The notes under the pieces are model-generated. The model was not told where the DNA came from, ran no database searches, and saw nothing but the letters and a program-made list of their open reading frames with translations. Below are positions 1 through 10,338 of a stretch of DNA of 64,000 nt, in pieces. Source of the DNA: Mycolicibacterium mengxianglii (GTDB taxonomy: Bacteria; Actinomycetota; Actinomycetes; Mycobacteriales; Mycobacteriaceae). Each line of letters opens with the position of its first letter. Within the stretch, counting starts at the first letter, position 1. The stretch covers positions 2,914,001 through 2,978,000 of the forward strand of contig NZ_CP065373.1 in NCBI RefSeq assembly GCF_015710575.1. The letters are read 5' to 3'. A program made the position numbers and the translations under genes.

Positions 1-701
1 GCGGCAGACTCCGGCTCATCACGGTCGAGCTCTTCCTGCTGCTCTGACACCGGCACGCCCTCGGCGACGGTTGCCTCATCGGCTTGCAGGCTCTCGAGCT
101 CGTCCTCGTCGATGAGCTGTGCGTCGGCGGACTCCGCGGACGGGGTTTCGATCACCACTGCCGGATCGGCGGTGACTTCAGCCTCCAGTTCCGCCTCATC
201 CTCGACCGACTCGATGGCTTCGCCCTCGGCGGCTTCTTCTTCGTCCTCGGCCTGCACATCAGCGGCAGACTCCGGCTCATCACGGTCGAGCTCTTCCTGC
301 TGCTCTGACACCGGCACGCCCTCGGCGACAGTTGCCTCATCGGCTTGCAGGCTCTCGAGGTCGTCCTCGTCGATGGGATCGTGGTCCTCGTCGATGAGCT
401 GTGCGTCGGCGGACTCCGCGGACGGGGTCTCGATCACCACTACCGGATCGGCGGTGACTTCACCCTCCAGTTCCGCTTCATCCTCAACCAACACCGGCAC
501 GTCCTCGGCGACGGTTGCCTCATCGACCTGCAGGATCTCGAGCTCGTCCCCGTCGATGCGCTCTGCGTCGACGGACTCCGCGACCGGGGTCTCGATCACC
601 ACTACCGGATCGGCGGTGACTTCAGCCTCCAGTTCCACCTCGTCCTCAACCGACACCGGCACGTCCTCGGCGTCGGTTGCCTCATCGGCCTGCAGGCTCT
701 C
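1..701 (-). repeat. In-frame repeats coding for the acidic Lgt tail
   Basis: Two layers of repetition are visible. Bases 1-~98 recur almost unchanged at 262-~360, a 261-bp (87-codon) period. A shorter block coding VTADPxVVIETPxAES occurs three times (about 120-175, 400-460 and 560-620), each near a block coding DEATxAE(D/G)VPV. All periods keep the reading frame, so copy number could vary without breaking lgt. The array continues past the left edge. Confidence 0.85.
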
Positions 702-1703
702 GACACCGGGCTCGGGGTCAGGCTCTTCCCGGCCGGCGACCGTCGCCGCAGCGACGACACCGGTGGGAACCGCGGCCGCGGCCACGGTCTTGACCAGCTC
801 GGGACTGCGTTCTTCGTCGGGAACGGCCTCGGCAGTATCGCCGCGCAATGACTCCGGCGCCTCACGGCCCTTGGGCGCGAGGATGACGTAGACGACTGCG
901 CCGATGAACACGAACGTCGCCGTGAACGAGTTGATCCGAATACCGGCGATCAGCGTCGCGAAATCGTCGCGCATCAACTCCACGCCGAAGCGGCCCACGC
1001 AGTAACCCGCCACATAGAGCGCGAACAGTCGACCGTGCCCGAGCTTGAATCGCCGGTCGACATAAAGCAACGCGGCGAAAACCAGCAGATTCCAGAGGAG
1101 TTCGTAAAGGAACGTCGGATGGACCACCGCAGCGACCTGCCCGGTCGACACCCCGTTGAGGGAGTGCACATCGATGATCCCGGACGGATCACGCCGGTAG
1201 AAGATCTCCATCCCCCACGGGACATCGGTCTGCCGGCCGTAGAGCTCCTGATTGAAGTAGTTGCCCAACCGACCAATGGCCTGCGCCAGCACGATCCCCG
1301 GGGCGATCGCATCGCCGAATGCAGGCAGCGGAATTCCCCGGCTCCGGCAACCGATCCACGCTCCGACCCCGCCGAGCGCTACCGCACCCCAGATGCCCAG
1401 GCCGCCGTCCCAGATCCGCAACGCCGCCGCCGGTCCGGCTCCACCCTCGCCGAAGTAGGTCTGCCAGTCGGTGATGACGTGATAAAGCCGGCCACCGATG
1501 AGGCCGAACGGCACTGCCCACAGCGCAATGTCGTAAATGACGCCCCGCTCGCCCCCACGGGCCTCCCACCGCCGGTCGCCGATGACCAGCGCGGCGATGA
1601 TTCCCACGATGATGAAGATGGCGTACGCACGGATCGGGACCGGACCCAGATGCCAGACACCCTGCGACGGGCTAGGGAAGGCGGCCAGAAGCGTGATGTT
1701 CAC
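1..1703 (-). CDS. lgt: Prolipoprotein diacylglyceryl transferase with long acidic C-terminal tail (C-terminus cut by window edge)
   Basis: Lgt transfers diacylglycerol from phosphatidylglycerol to the lipobox cysteine of prolipoproteins at the inner membrane. The GTG start at 1703 overlaps the trpA stop (GTGA), and no stop is reached before base 1, so at least 567 residues are encoded. The first ~272 residues are the multi-pass membrane enzyme; the Lgt signature GRLGNYFNQELYG lies near residues 144-156. From about residue 275 onward the protein is a hydrophilic, Glu/Asp/Ala/Val-rich tail of at least 290 residues built of repeated blocks. Mycobacterial Lgt proteins are known to carry C-terminal extensions, but this one is longer than the catalytic part. 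It is the last gene of the trp cluster in this window. Identity is secure; the role of the tail is unknown. Confidence 0.95.
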   Translation of the reverse strand, partial: MNITLLAAFPSPSQGVWHLGPVPIRAYAIFIIVGIIAALVIGDRRWEARGGERGVIYDIALWAVPFGLIGGRLYHVITDWQTYFGEGGAGPAAALRIWDGGLGIWGAVALGGVGAWIGCRSRGIPLPAFGDAIAPGIVLAQAIGRLGNYFNQELYGRQTDVPWGMEIFYRRDPSGIIDVHSLNGVSTGQVAAVVHPTFLYELLWNLLVFAALLYVDRRFKLGHGRLFALYVAGYCVGRFGVELMRDDFATLIAGIRINSFTATFVFIGAVVYVILAPKGREAPESLRGDTAEAVPDEERSPELVKTVAAAAVPTGVVAAATVAGREEPDPEPGVESLQADEATDAEDVPVSVEDEVELEAEVTADPVVVIETPVAESVDAERIDGDELEILQVDEATVAEDVPVLVEDEAELEGEVTADPVVVIETPSAESADAQLIDEDHDPIDEDDLESLQADEATVAEGVPVSEQQEELDRDEPESAADVQAEDEEEAAEGEAIESVEDEAELEAEVTADPAVVIETPSAESADAQLIDEDELESLQADEATVAEGVPVSEQQEELDRDEPESA

Positions 1704-2530
1704 CCAGGGACCTCAGTCGCTTTCTGCCGGACACCAGCTGCAAGTTCTTCACCCAACACACGCACCGCAGACAGCCCGGCCGGGCCGCCTTCGCCCAGTG
1801 CCGATACCAACGCTGAACCGACGATGACGCCGTCGGCGTACGAACCGATCTGCGCCGCCTGCTCGCCGGAGCGCACACCCAGCCCCACACCGACGGGGAT
1901 GTCCGAGACCGCTTTGACCCGAGCAACGAGTTCGGGTGCGGCGTTGGACACCGCGTCCCGCGCACCCGTGACACCCATCGTTGATGCGGCATACACGAAG
2001 CCGCGCGAGGCCATGACCGTGGTCGCCAGTCGTTCCGGCGTCGACGACGGAGCGACCAGGAAGATGCGGTCCAGACCGTATTTGTCCGAGGCGAGGAACC
2101 AGTCGTCCGCCTCGTCGGGAATCAGGTCCGGAGTGATCATCCCGGAACCGCCTGCCGCAGCCAGGTCCCTCGCAAAAGCGTCGACGCCGTAGCGCAGCAC
2201 CGGGTTCCAATACGACATGACGACAGCGTGGCCACCACGATTGCCGACCGCCTCAACAGCGCTCAGCGCGTCACGGACCCGCACACCGTGGCGCAGTGCC
2301 ACTTCGGTGGCCGCGGCGATCGTCGGTCCGTCCATCCCCGGGTCGGAGTAGGCGATACCCACCTCGATCAGGTCGCAGCCCGCGTCGACGAGCGTTGTCA
2401 TCGCTTCGATGGACGTCGCCACATCCGGAAAACCGGTGGGCAGATATCCGATCAGGGCGGCGCGGCCTTCTTCTCGGCAGGCCCGAAAAACCGGCCCCAG
2501 CTTGCTGTCGATGACCTCGGGTGCCGTCAT
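1700..2530 (-). CDS. trpA: Tryptophan synthase alpha subunit
   Basis: TrpA cleaves indole-3-glycerol phosphate to indole and glyceraldehyde-3-phosphate and channels the indole to TrpB in the cytoplasmic alpha2beta2 complex. The ATG at 2530 ([10 protein letters not shown]) overlaps the trpB stop as ATGA and gives 276 residues, normal for the family; an upstream in-frame start at 2569 would lie inside trpB and is less likely. The catalytic-Glu region reads EVGIAYSDP, followed by DGPTIAAAT, and the phosphate-binding loop [12 protein letters not shown] is present. The next gene, lgt, starts inside its stop codon, suggesting translational coupling. Confidence 0.96.
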   Translation of the reverse strand: MTAPEVIDSKLGPVFRACREEGRAALIGYLPTGFPDVATSIEAMTTLVDAGCDLIEVGIAYSDPGMDGPTIAAATEVALRHGVRVRDALSAVEAVGNRGGHAVVMSYWNPVLRYGVDAFARDLAAAGGSGMITPDLIPDEADDWFLASDKYGLDRIFLVAPSSTPERLATTVMASRGFVYAASTMGVTGARDAVSNAAPELVARVKAVSDIPVGVGLGVRSGEQAAQIGSYADGVIVGSALVSALGEGGPAGLSAVRVLGEELAAGVRQKATEVPG

Positions 2531-3798
2531 TTCTCCACAGCCTGTGTGTCGGGAAACAGTCCGAACCATTTCGCCGCCGTCTCGACGTCCTTGTCACCGC
2601 GTCCGGAGAGGTTCACGATGATGATCTTTCCGGGGCCCATCTCGACGCCCAGTTTCAGCGCGCCGGCGACGGCATGCGCCGATTCGATTGCCGGAATGAT
2701 GCCCTCGGTGCGGCACAGCAGCCGGAAAGCTTCCATGGCTTCGGCGTCGGTGATCGGCTGGTACTCGGCCCGCCCCGTGTCTTTGAGCAGGGCGTGCTCG
2801 GGGCCCACCCCGGGATAGTCCAATCCCGCTGAGATGGAGTGGGATTCGACGGTCTGACCGTCCTCGTCCTGCAACAGGTAGGAGAACGAGCCCTGGAACG
2901 CGCCTGGCGAACCGCCCGTGAAAGTTGCGGCGTGCCTGCCGGTTTCAACACCGTCGCCGGCGGCTTCGTAGCCGACCAGCCGTACCCCGGGATCGTCGAT
3001 GAACGCATGGAACACCCCGATGGCGTTGGATCCCCCACCGACGCACGCGGTGACCGCATCCGGCAACCGGCCGGCCTGGGCCTGGATCTGCGCGCGTGCT
3101 TCCAACCCGATGATCCGCTGGAAATCGCGCACCATCGTCGGGAACGGATGCGGGCCGGCTGCGGTGCCGAAACAGTAGTAGGTGCTGTCAGCGTTGGCCA
3201 CCCAGTCCCGGAAGGTCTCGTTGATGGCGTCTTTCAGGGTCTTGGAACCCGACTCCACCGACACCACCTCGGCGCCGAGCAGGCGCATCCGCGCCACGTT
3301 GAGCGCTTGGCGTGCAGTGTCGACCGCACCCATGTAGATGACGCACTCCAGATCCAGAAGCGCGCACGCCGTAGCGGTCGCAACACCGTGCTGGCCCGCA
3401 CCGGTTTCGGCGATGACCCGGGTCTTGCCCATCTGCTTGGCCAGCAACGCCTGACCCAACACATTGTTGATCTTGTGAGATCCGGTGTGGTTGAGGTCTT
3501 CTCGCTTGAGGAACAGGCGCGCGCCACCAGCGTGCTCGGACAACCGCTGCGCTTCGTACAGCGGTGACGGACGGCCGCTGTAGTGGGTTTGCAGCCGGTC
3601 CAGAGTATCGAGGAATTCCTGGTCGCTGCGGGCCTTCTCGTAGGCGGCGGTGACCTCCTCGATGACGGCCATCAGCGCCTCGGGCACCAAGCGTCCGCCA
3701 TACCTGCCGAAATGGCCTCGGGCGTCGGGATCGTGGGATGTGGGTTCCGCGATGGCCGCGCTGGCGCGCGGCAGATCAGGGTAAGAGAATTCAGTCAT
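2527..3798 (-). CDS. trpB: Tryptophan synthase beta subunit
   Basis: The PLP enzyme TrpB condenses indole with L-serine to L-tryptophan. The 423-residue protein contains [18 protein letters not shown] with the PLP lysine, the [13 protein letters not shown] segment, and the glycine-rich phosphate cup VGGGSNAIG. The N-terminal stretch ([13 protein letters not shown]) is typical of TrpB1. It lies 35 bp downstream of trpC and overlaps trpA by 4 bases. No unusual residues were noticed. Confidence 0.97.
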   Translation of the reverse strand: MTEFSYPDLPRASAAIAEPTSHDPDARGHFGRYGGRLVPEALMAVIEEVTAAYEKARSDQEFLDTLDRLQTHYSGRPSPLYEAQRLSEHAGGARLFLKREDLNHTGSHKINNVLGQALLAKQMGKTRVIAETGAGQHGVATATACALLDLECVIYMGAVDTARQALNVARMRLLGAEVVSVESGSKTLKDAINETFRDWVANADSTYYCFGTAAGPHPFPTMVRDFQRIIGLEARAQIQAQAGRLPDAVTACVGGGSNAIGVFHAFIDDPGVRLVGYEAAGDGVETGRHAATFTGGSPGAFQGSFSYLLQDEDGQTVESHSISAGLDYPGVGPEHALLKDTGRAEYQPITDAEAMEAFRLLCRTEGIIPAIESAHAVAGALKLGVEMGPGKIIIVNLSGRGDKDVETAAKWFGLFPDTQAVEK

Positions 3799-3833
3799 CA
3801 GATTCAGTTCTCGCGCGTGCGGGCATCAGCGCG

Positions 3834-4652
3834 CTAGCGGGCGGGTTTGGGGCAGGACGGGTGGGTGCCGGCCGTCACCAGATCGGACACCGCGGTGCGC
3901 GGATCGCCGCTGGTAACCAGGCCTTCGCCCACGAGCACCGCGTCGGCTCCGGCTCCGGCGTAAGCCAACAGATCTGCGGTGCCACGGACACCGGACTCAG
4001 CGACACGAATCACGTCGCTGGGCAGGCCGGGTGCGATGCGGGCGAAGCAGTCGCGGTCGACTTCGAGGGTCTTGAGGTCACGCGCGTTGACCCCGATCAC
4101 TTTCGCGCCGGCCTGCAGCGCACGGTCGGCCTCCTCCTCGGTGTGCACCTCGACCAGTGCGGTCATACCAAGCGATTCGGTGCGCTCGAGCATCGATTCC
4201 AGTGCGGGCTGTTCGAGTGCCGCCACGATCAGCAACAACATATCCGCGCCGTGCGCGCGGGCTTCGTGTATCTGATAGGGGCCGACCAAGAAGTCCTTGC
4301 GCAACACCGGAATCGTCACCGCTGCCCGCACCGCGTCCAGATCGGCCAGCGATCCGTGGAACCGGCGCTCTTCGGTCAGCACGCTGATGATGCGGGCTCC
4401 CCCGCTCTGATACGCGCGGGCGAGGTCCGCCGGGTCCGGGATGTTGGCCAACTGTCCACGGGACGGGCTGGCCCGCTTGACTTCCGCGATCACTCCGATG
4501 CCGGGTTCGCGAAGCGCTGCCATCACATTACGGGGAGGCGGGGCAGCATTCGCGGCGGCCCTGACCTCGGAAAAGCTGACAATTGCCTCACGTGCGGCAA
4601 CGTCAGCGCGGACTCCTTCGATGATGGAGTCGAGGACGGTCGCCGAACTCAT
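3834..4652 (-). CDS. trpC: Indole-3-glycerol phosphate synthase
   Basis: TrpC converts CdRP to indole-3-glycerol phosphate. The ATG at 4652 ([14 protein letters not shown]) gives 272 residues and has an AAGGGA element about 10 bases upstream. A longer in-frame reading back to 4880 is basic low-complexity sequence overlapping the preceding gene and is rejected. Diagnostic motifs are [10 protein letters not shown] with the catalytic lysine, [30 protein letters not shown] and VAESGV. It is a single-domain enzyme; no TrpF domain is fused, consistent with PriA (9568-10338) supplying that step. Confidence 0.96.
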   Translation of the reverse strand: MSSATVLDSIIEGVRADVAAREAIVSFSEVRAAANAAPPPRNVMAALREPGIGVIAEVKRASPSRGQLANIPDPADLARAYQSGGARIISVLTEERRFHGSLADLDAVRAAVTIPVLRKDFLVGPYQIHEARAHGADMLLLIVAALEQPALESMLERTESLGMTALVEVHTEEEADRALQAGAKVIGVNARDLKTLEVDRDCFARIAPGLPSDVIRVAESGVRGTADLLAYAGAGADAVLVGEGLVTSGDPRTAVSDLVTAGTHPSCPKPAR

Positions 4653-4776
4653 CCCTGCCGGTCCCTTCTCATTTCCCGCCGGGCAGTGAGGTGGGTGTCG
4701 ACCTGGACCGAATGTTGCCCGCCCCCCACGACCCGAAGTCGTCCATGAAGGGTAGCCGCCGAGCGGCCCCCGATGT

Positions 4777-5460
4777 TCACCGACCCTCCCCGTCGGACGT
4801 GCCGTCGGGCCGCTTGGGCTCGTCGCCTGACGGAGGGTTCCCGGTGCCGGGTTTGCCCGTGGTCGGGTCCCGTCCTTCATCCAGTGCGTCCCAGATCATG
4901 CGCTCCGACATCGCGCCGTCGGCCGTCGCGGTGTGGCCCGAGAGTTGCTCGTCGGCGGTGTCGCGAACGGCGGCGCGCCGGGCGGCAGGCGCAACGTACT
5001 TCGTGGAAGTGCCTTTGGCCGCGTTCGCCGACCGGATCAACAACACCGCAGCCACCAGGGTGCAGACCGCTGACGCCAGGGCCAACACCGCGCCCCAGTA
5101 GTACCGCTGGCTGCCGACAAGCGCGGCCACCGGAACCTCGGCGAGCCCGGCGCCGCGCACTGCGACGTCGCGGACCACCCATTGGGAGATCGCCAGATAC
5201 GCGGTCACTCCACTGACCAGGGCCACCAGAATGGCCAACGCTCGCAGCGGCCAGCGCCGAACCGCGAGCACGGCCACCGCCGCGGCCAACAACAGCAGCG
5301 CCAACGGCAGCAGCGCCGTAGACCAGGTGGCGCCGTTCAATGTCAGCGTCTTGGGTTGGCCGAGGCCGTCGAAGGACGTCACCGCCACCCAGGGCAGCCG
5401 CGACGCCACCCACAAACCCAGCGCGGCGATCACCAGGAGCAACTGTGCGACCCGGATCAT
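4777..5460 (-). CDS. Trp-operon-associated membrane protein (Rv1610-like, TIGR02234 type)
   Basis: A 227-residue predicted inner-membrane protein. Hydrophobic segments are seen at about residues 4-22, 48-68, 73-95 and 118-143, followed by a hydrophilic C-terminal ~80 residues rich in Asp, Gly and Pro. Its ATG overlaps the trpE stop as ATGA (5457-5460), so it is translationally coupled to trpE and lies between trpE and trpC. The same arrangement occurs in other mycobacteria, where the family is called Trp biosynthesis-associated membrane protein; the biochemical role is unknown. A part in Trp transport or sensing is only a guess from position. Confidence 0.85.
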   Translation of the reverse strand: MIRVAQLLLVIAALGLWVASRLPWVAVTSFDGLGQPKTLTLNGATWSTALLPLALLLLAAAVAVLAVRRWPLRALAILVALVSGVTAYLAISQWVVRDVAVRGAGLAEVPVAALVGSQRYYWGAVLALASAVCTLVAAVLLIRSANAAKGTSTKYVAPAARRAAVRDTADEQLSGHTATADGAMSERMIWDALDEGRDPTTGKPGTGNPPSGDEPKRPDGTSDGEGR

Positions 5461-6977
5461 GGTGCTCGAAGCGTCTCAGCGGCGGCGACGGCGTTGAGCA
5501 CTGCCTTGGCTTTGTTGGCCGACTCGGTGTACTCGTACGGGCCGTTGGAGTCCGCCACCACACCACCGCCGGCCTGCACGTAGGCGGTGCCGTCGCGCAT
5601 CAGGGCCGTCCTGATCGCGATGGCGAAGTCGGCGTTGCCGGCGAAATCGAGATAGCCCAGAACCCCGCCATAGAGGCCGCGCCGCGTCTTCTCGACTTCC
5701 TCGATGAGCTGCATCGCCCGCACCTTGGGAGCGCCGGAGAGCGTGCCGGCCGGAAAGCACGCGGTCACGGCGTCGAGCGCAGTGCGGCCCTCGGCCAGCA
5801 GCCCGGTGACCGTGGACACCAGATGCATGACGTGGCTGTAGCGCTCGATGTGGCTGTAATCCTCGACCCGCACCGTGCCAGGAACGCAGACCCGGCCCAG
5901 GTCGTTGCGGCCCAGGTCAACCAGCATCAGGTGTTCGGCGCGTTCCTTCTCGTCGGCGAGCAACTCCTTCTCCAGGAGCAGATCCTCTTCGTCGGTATTG
6001 CCACGCCACCGGGTGCCGGCGATCGGATGTGTCTGCGCCCAGCCGTCCTTGACGGTGACCAGCGCCTCCGGACTGGACCCGACGACCGAAAAAGCAGTTC
6101 CGCCTTCACCGTCGGGCACATGCAGCAGGTACATGTACGGGCTGGGGTTGGACACCCGCAGCATCCGGTACACATCGATCGGGTCGGCGTCGGTGTCCAG
6201 CTCGAACCGCTGCGACGGCACCACCTGGAAGGCTTCGCCGGCTTCGATGTCGCCGACGAGCTTGTCGACGATCTGGCTGTACTCCTCGACCGTGCGCTGG
6301 GCGCGGGGCTGGGGCACCGGGCGGCTGAACGTCGAGACCGTCGACGGCAGTGGCTGGCTCAGCGCCTCGGTCATCACGTCGAGGCGGGCCACGGCGTCGT
6401 CGTAGGCCCCGTCCACCCGGTCGTTGGTGCCGTTCCAGTTCACCGCGTTGGCGATGAGGGTGATGGTCCCTTCGTGATGATCGACCGCGGCGATATCAGT
6501 CGCCAGCAGCATCAGCATGTCGGGCAGATGCAGGTCGTCGGCGACGAGCTCGGGCAGCCGCTCGAGCCGGCGCACCAGGTCGTATGCGAAGAACCCGACC
6601 ATGCCGCCCGAGAGCGGGGGCAGACCCGGCAGCGTGGCTGTGGCCAGCAGTTCCAACGTGGACTTGAGCGCTTGCAGCGGATCACCACCGCTGGGGGCAT
6701 CCTGCGGAACGGTGCCCAGCCAGACAGCCTGCCCGTCGCGCACCGTCAGGGCCGACGGTGCCCCGGCGCCGATGAATGACCAGCGCGACCACGACCGCCC
6801 GTTCTCGGCGGATTCCAACAGGAACGTGCCGGGACGGTTGTCGGACAGTTTGCGGTACGCCGACAGAGGGGTTTCGCTGTCGGCCAGCACCTTGCGGATG
6901 ACCGGGACCACACGATGCTCGGCGGCCAGGACATGGAAATCCTCGCGGGTGGTGGTGACGGCGATGTTCGCTTGCAC
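5457..6977 (-). CDS. trpE: Anthranilate synthase component I
   Basis: TrpE makes anthranilate from chorismate, using ammonia from a TrpG-type glutaminase encoded elsewhere. The start is GTG at 6977 with GGGAGG 8-9 bases upstream; the product is 506 residues. The N-terminal LLES motif (residues 53-56, followed by AENG) is the tryptophan feedback-inhibition site. The C-terminal chorismate-binding domain shows [40 protein letters not shown] and [14 protein letters not shown]. It is first in the minus-strand trp cluster, divergent from bcpB with only about 50 bp between starts. No Trp-rich leader peptide was found in that gap. Confidence 0.97.
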   Translation of the reverse strand: MQANIAVTTTREDFHVLAAEHRVVPVIRKVLADSETPLSAYRKLSDNRPGTFLLESAENGRSWSRWSFIGAGAPSALTVRDGQAVWLGTVPQDAPSGGDPLQALKSTLELLATATLPGLPPLSGGMVGFFAYDLVRRLERLPELVADDLHLPDMLMLLATDIAAVDHHEGTITLIANAVNWNGTNDRVDGAYDDAVARLDVMTEALSQPLPSTVSTFSRPVPQPRAQRTVEEYSQIVDKLVGDIEAGEAFQVVPSQRFELDTDADPIDVYRMLRVSNPSPYMYLLHVPDGEGGTAFSVVGSSPEALVTVKDGWAQTHPIAGTRWRGNTDEEDLLLEKELLADEKERAEHLMLVDLGRNDLGRVCVPGTVRVEDYSHIERYSHVMHLVSTVTGLLAEGRTALDAVTACFPAGTLSGAPKVRAMQLIEEVEKTRRGLYGGVLGYLDFAGNADFAIAIRTALMRDGTAYVQAGGGVVADSNGPYEYTESANKAKAVLNAVAAAETLRAP

Positions 6978-7027
6978 GGAGCCATCCTCCCAGACCGGCG
7001 AACCGTTTCGGGCGTAGCGTGACCCGC

Positions 7028-7498
7028 ATGAAACGCGGTGCGCTCGTCGAGGACTTTGTGTTGCCTGATCAGACCGGTGCCGAGCGCCGATTCAGCGACT
7101 TCCTGGCCCAGGGGCCGGTGGTGCTGTTCTTCTACCCGGCAGCCATGACTCCGGGCTGTACCAAGGAGGCTTGCCACTTTCGCGATCTGGCGGGCGAGTT
7201 CGCCGCAGTGGGCGCTACGCGGGTCGGGATCAGCACCGACGGCGTGGACAAACAGGCCGAATTCGCTCTGAAGCAGGGCTTCGACTATCCGCTGCTCTCG
7301 GATTCCGGCGGGGTGGTCGCCGCCGCGTTCGGCGTCAAACGCGGGCTTCTCGGCAAGCTCATGCCGGTCAAACGCACCACGTTCGTCATCGACACCGACG
7401 GCCGGGTGCTCGACGTGATCGCCAGCGAGATCAGCATGGACAGCCACGCCGACAAGGCGCTGGAAGTGTTGCGCGACCGCGCCAAGCGCGTCGGCTGA
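7028..7498 (+). CDS. bcpB: Peroxiredoxin, Bcp/PrxQ type
   Basis: A 156-residue thiol peroxidase that should reduce H2O2 and organic peroxides in the cytoplasm. The peroxidatic cysteine lies in [10 protein letters not shown] (Cys44), and a second cysteine five residues on (Cys49) is the resolving cysteine typical of the PrxQ/Bcp class. [13 protein letters not shown] near the C-terminus fits the thioredoxin fold. ATG 7028 ([10 protein letters not shown]) is chosen; an in-frame GTG at 7019 would add three residues. It is divergent from trpE, as Rv1608c is in M. tuberculosis. Confidence 0.92.
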   Translation: MKRGALVEDFVLPDQTGAERRFSDFLAQGPVVLFFYPAAMTPGCTKEACHFRDLAGEFAAVGATRVGISTDGVDKQAEFALKQGFDYPLLSDSGGVVAAAFGVKRGLLGKLMPVKRTTFVIDTDGRVLDVIASEISMDSHADKALEVLRDRAKRVG

Positions 7499-7550
7499 GA
7501 CGGCGGGGGTTCATCGCGGTCAGCGACGTGGGCGTCGTTGTGATGTTCTA

Positions 7551-7570
7551 AAAGCCTTGCCATTCAAGGC
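7551..7570 (-). terminator. Intrinsic terminator after the his operon
   Basis: Read on the minus strand, GCCTTG-AATGG-CAAGGC forms a perfect 6-bp stem with a 5-base loop and is followed directly by TTTT (bases 7553-7550). It lies about 30 bases past the hisI stop, as expected for the end of the his transcript. The convergent gene bcpB ends at 7498. Confidence 0.65.
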
Positions 7571-7600
7571 AAGTTGCGTTTCAGCGATAGACGCGAACCG

Positions 7601-7948
7601 CTATTCGCCGGCGAGCAGCACGTCGGCGTCGAAGCACGTGTGATCGCCGGTGTGGCACGCCCCACCAACCTGGTCGACCTCGAGCAAAACCGTGTCGCCG
7701 TCGCAGTCAAGACGCACCGAGTGCACCCGTTGTGTGTGTCCGGAGGTGGCGCCCTTGATCCACTGCTCACCCCGGGAACGGGAGAAGTAGGTGGCTTCCC
7801 GGGTAGTCAGCGTGCGCGCCAGGGCGTCGTCGTCCATCCACGCCACCATCAGCACATCGCCGGTGCCACGTTCCTGCACCACTGCAGCGAACAGTCCGTC
7901 AGCGTTGCGTTTCAGCCGAGCGGCGATGGCGGGGTCCAGAGTCGTCAT
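7601..7948 (-). CDS. hisI: Phosphoribosyl-AMP cyclohydrolase
   Basis: HisI opens the purine ring of PR-AMP, step 3 of histidine synthesis. The ATG at 7948 ([12 protein letters not shown]) overlaps the hisF stop as ATGA and gives 115 residues, the size of stand-alone HisI. The metal-binding motif [20 protein letters not shown] and the following HTCF cysteine are present. No HisE (pyrophosphatase) domain is fused; hisE must be elsewhere, as in other mycobacteria. Last gene of the his operon. Confidence 0.95.
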   Translation of the reverse strand: MTTLDPAIAARLKRNADGLFAAVVQERGTGDVLMVAWMDDDALARTLTTREATYFSRSRGEQWIKGATSGHTQRVHSVRLDCDGDTVLLEVDQVGGACHTGDHTCFDADVLLAGE

Positions 7949-8736
7949 CGCACGCAGATCCCTTCGGCAGCCATCGCCGCCTTCACCTGCCCGATGGTCA
8001 GCTCCTTGAAGTGGAAGACGCTGGCCGCCAACACCGCATCCGCACCGGCATGGACGGCGGCCGCGAAGTGTTCCGCAGCCCCGGCTCCGCCGCTGGCGAT
8101 CACCGGCACCGTCACCGCAGCGCGCACCGCACGCAGCATCGGCACATCGAAACCTGCCTTGGTGCCGTCGGCGTCCATCGAGTTCAGCAGGATCTCCCCC
8201 ACACCGAGTTCGGCGCCGCGGGCTGCCCACTCGACCGCATCGATACCGGTGCCGCGTCGGCCACCATGGGTGGTGACCTCCCAGCCCGACGGGGTGGGCG
8301 GGTCACCGGCGGGCACGGTGCGCGCATCGACGGACAACACAATGCACTGCGAGCCGAACTGACGTGACATCTCGGCCAGCAGCTCGGGGCGTGCGATCGC
8401 CGCCGTATTCACCGACACCTTGTCCGCGCCCGCGCGCAGCAGTACGTCGACATCCTCGACCGCGCGCACCCCACCACCGACGGTCAGCGGAATGAACACC
8501 TGCTCGGCGGTGCGCCGCACCACCTCCAGCATGGTGGACCGGCCCGACGACGATGCGGTGACGTCGAGGAACGTCAGCTCGTCGGCGCCCTCGGCGTCAT
8601 AAACGGCGGCCAGCTCGACCGGATCCCCTGCGTCACGCAGATTCTCGAAGTTGACACCCTTGACAACCCGGCCGGCATCAACGTCCAGACAGGGAATGAC
8701 GCGGGTCGCCAAGGTGGTCGCCGGAACAGGAATCAC
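7945..8736 (-). CDS. hisF: Imidazole glycerol phosphate synthase, cyclase subunit
   Basis: HisF uses ammonia tunnelled from HisH to turn PRFAR into imidazole glycerol phosphate and AICAR. The 263-residue TIM barrel begins at GTG 8736, overlapping the impA stop as GTGA. The catalytic aspartates are in [17 protein letters not shown] and [11 protein letters not shown]; phosphate sites appear as LTVGGGV and VIASGGAG. Spacing with both neighbours implies coupled translation. Confidence 0.96.
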   Translation of the reverse strand: MIPVPATTLATRVIPCLDVDAGRVVKGVNFENLRDAGDPVELAAVYDAEGADELTFLDVTASSSGRSTMLEVVRRTAEQVFIPLTVGGGVRAVEDVDVLLRAGADKVSVNTAAIARPELLAEMSRQFGSQCIVLSVDARTVPAGDPPTPSGWEVTTHGGRRGTGIDAVEWAARGAELGVGEILLNSMDADGTKAGFDVPMLRAVRAAVTVPVIASGGAGAAEHFAAAVHAGADAVLAASVFHFKELTIGQVKAAMAAEGICVR

Positions 8737-9548
8737 CGGTAATCCTCCGGGTCGCCGACCGATGTCACGATCTCGAGGAGCTGTTCATGGATGCTGGGGG
8801 CAGCGGCCAGCGCAGAACTCGACGACACCGACCAGGGCTCGCCGGTGAGGTCGGTGACGATCCCGCCGGCGGCACGCACCATCGCCACTCCGGCCGCGTA
8901 ATCCCACACGTGATCACCGAAAGTGATTGCCCCGCCGAGGACTCCGCCCGCCACATAGGCCAAATCCACGCCGGTAGCGCCGTGCATGCGTAGCCGCGAG
9001 CATTCGCGGCTGATGTTCTCGAGAACTGCGACGCGGTAACGCCCGGGATAACGGCCTCGCCAGTCGACGTTGAACGTGCCGACACCGAGGATCGAATCCT
9101 TCATGGTCGGAGATCCGAGCGGGGGCTGTGCTTTGCCGTTGACGTAGAGCGGGCTGCCCAGTACCGCGGTGTAGCGCTGGCTGGTGAACGGCAGCCATGT
9201 CAGACCGGCGACGGGTTCGCCGTCGCGCATCAGTCCGAGCAGGATGCCCGCCATCGGCGAACCGGCGGCGTAGTTGAAGGTGCCGTCGATCGGATCGAGC
9301 ACCCACACCAGCGGTGAATCAAGCGGTGCACCACCGAATTCCTCGCCGTGCACCCCGATTCCGGTGCGTGTCGTAAGAGCGTCGACGACCTGACGTTCGA
9401 TGGCGAGGTCGACCTCGGTGGCGAAGTCGTTGCCCTTCTTGCGCACCGCGGAGTCGGCCCCTTGCCCGGCCAGGAAGCACTCGACGACGTCGTCGAGGAC
9501 TTCCGAAGCGGTAGCGACCAGGGCATCGAAATCGACAGCCCCACTCAT
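8733..9548 (-). CDS. impA: Inositol monophosphatase-family phosphatase (ImpA-like)
   Basis: A 271-residue member of the Mg-dependent FIG/IMPase superfamily. Metal and catalytic motifs are [22 protein letters not shown] and [16 protein letters not shown]. It sits inside the his operon between hisA and hisF with ATG 9548, and hisF starts in its stop codon, the same position as Rv1604 (impA). The substrate could be inositol-1-phosphate or, given the location, histidinol phosphate (some actinobacterial HisN proteins belong to this family). The sequence alone does not decide between them. Confidence 0.85.
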   Translation of the reverse strand: MSGAVDFDALVATASEVLDDVVECFLAGQGADSAVRKKGNDFATEVDLAIERQVVDALTTRTGIGVHGEEFGGAPLDSPLVWVLDPIDGTFNYAAGSPMAGILLGLMRDGEPVAGLTWLPFTSQRYTAVLGSPLYVNGKAQPPLGSPTMKDSILGVGTFNVDWRGRYPGRYRVAVLENISRECSRLRMHGATGVDLAYVAGGVLGGAITFGDHVWDYAAGVAMVRAAGGIVTDLTGEPWSVSSSSALAAAPSIHEQLLEIVTSVGDPEDYR

Positions 9549-9567
9549 GCTTCGGGCCTCACGAGAG

Positions 9568-10338
9568 TCATCGACTCACCGCGTCGAGTGCCTGCGGCAA
9601 CGTGAAGCGGCCGGCATAGAGCGCCTTGCCGACAATCGCGCCCTCGACCCCCTCACCGGTCAGCGTGGCGATGGCTCGCAGATCGTCGATGCTGGACACC
9701 CCACCGGAGGCGATCACCGGGGCGTCGGTCTTGCCCGCGACAGCCGAGAGCAATTCCAAGTTGGGTCCGGTCAGGGTGCCGTCCTTGGTGACATCGGTGA
9801 CGACGAACCGCGAACAGCCTTCTCCGTCAAGCCGTTCCAGCACCTCCCACAGGTCACCGCCGTCGGTCTCCCAACCGCGGCCACGCAGGCGGTAATTGGC
9901 GTCGGCTTCCCCGTTTTCGAGAAGGACATCCAGGCCGACCGCCACTTTGTCGCCGTGTTCGGCGATCACCTTGGCGCACCACTGCGGATTCTCCAGCGCG
10001 GCCGTGCCGAGGTTGACCCGTCGGCAGCCGGTGGCCAGTGCCGCATTCAGCGAATCATCGTCGCGGATACCGCCGGAAAGCTCCACGTCGACGTCGAGCT
10101 TGCCGACCAGCTCAGCGAGCAACTCCCGGTTGGAACCGCGGCCGAAGGCGGCATCGAGGTCGACGAGGTGGATCCATTCGGCGCCGTCGCGCTGCCAGCC
10201 GAGCGCGGCGTCCAGCGCGGAGCCGTACTCGGTCTCGCTGCCGGCCTGGCCCTGGACCAGCCGGACCGCCTTGCCGTCGACCACGTCGACAGCCGGCAGC
10301 AAGATGAGCGGCACGTCCACAGAATCAGCCACAGTCAC
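9568..10338 (-). CDS. priA: Bifunctional ProFAR/PRA isomerase (HisA with TrpF activity)
   Basis: A 256-residue TIM barrel. In actinobacteria lacking trpF, this enzyme isomerises both ProFAR (His pathway) and phosphoribosylanthranilate (Trp pathway). [18 protein letters not shown] carries the first catalytic Asp and the conserved Arg; [13 protein letters not shown] carries the second Asp. The mobile-loop sequence [13 protein letters not shown] includes the Arg and Trp reported for the dual-substrate PriA form. GTG 10338 overlaps the hisH stop. No trpF gene appears in the Trp cluster of this window, which supports the dual role. Confidence 0.92.
   Translation of the reverse strand: MTVADSVDVPLILLPAVDVVDGKAVRLVQGQAGSETEYGSALDAALGWQRDGAEWIHLVDLDAAFGRGSNRELLAELVGKLDVDVELSGGIRDDDSLNAALATGCRRVNLGTAALENPQWCAKVIAEHGDKVAVGLDVLLENGEADANYRLRGRGWETDGGDLWEVLERLDGEGCSRFVVTDVTKDGTLTGPNLELLSAVAGKTDAPVIASGGVSSIDDLRAIATLTGEGVEGAIVGKALYAGRFTLPQALDAVSR

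Noticed and set aside
1035..2192. Long plus-strand frame opposite lgt/trpA
   Set aside because: Antisense shadow of two well-supported genes; composition is typical of high-GC complementary frames.
5340..6779. 479-residue plus-strand frame opposite trpE
   Set aside because: Shadow of trpE with no domain features.
6978..7027. Trp leader peptide or T-box upstream of trpE
   Set aside because: Only about 50 bp separate trpE and bcpB; no Trp-codon run or terminator/antiterminator hairpins seen.
7551..7570. Hairpin as a possible phage attachment site
   Set aside because: It is better explained as an intrinsic terminator of the his operon; no integrase or flanking direct repeat was seen.
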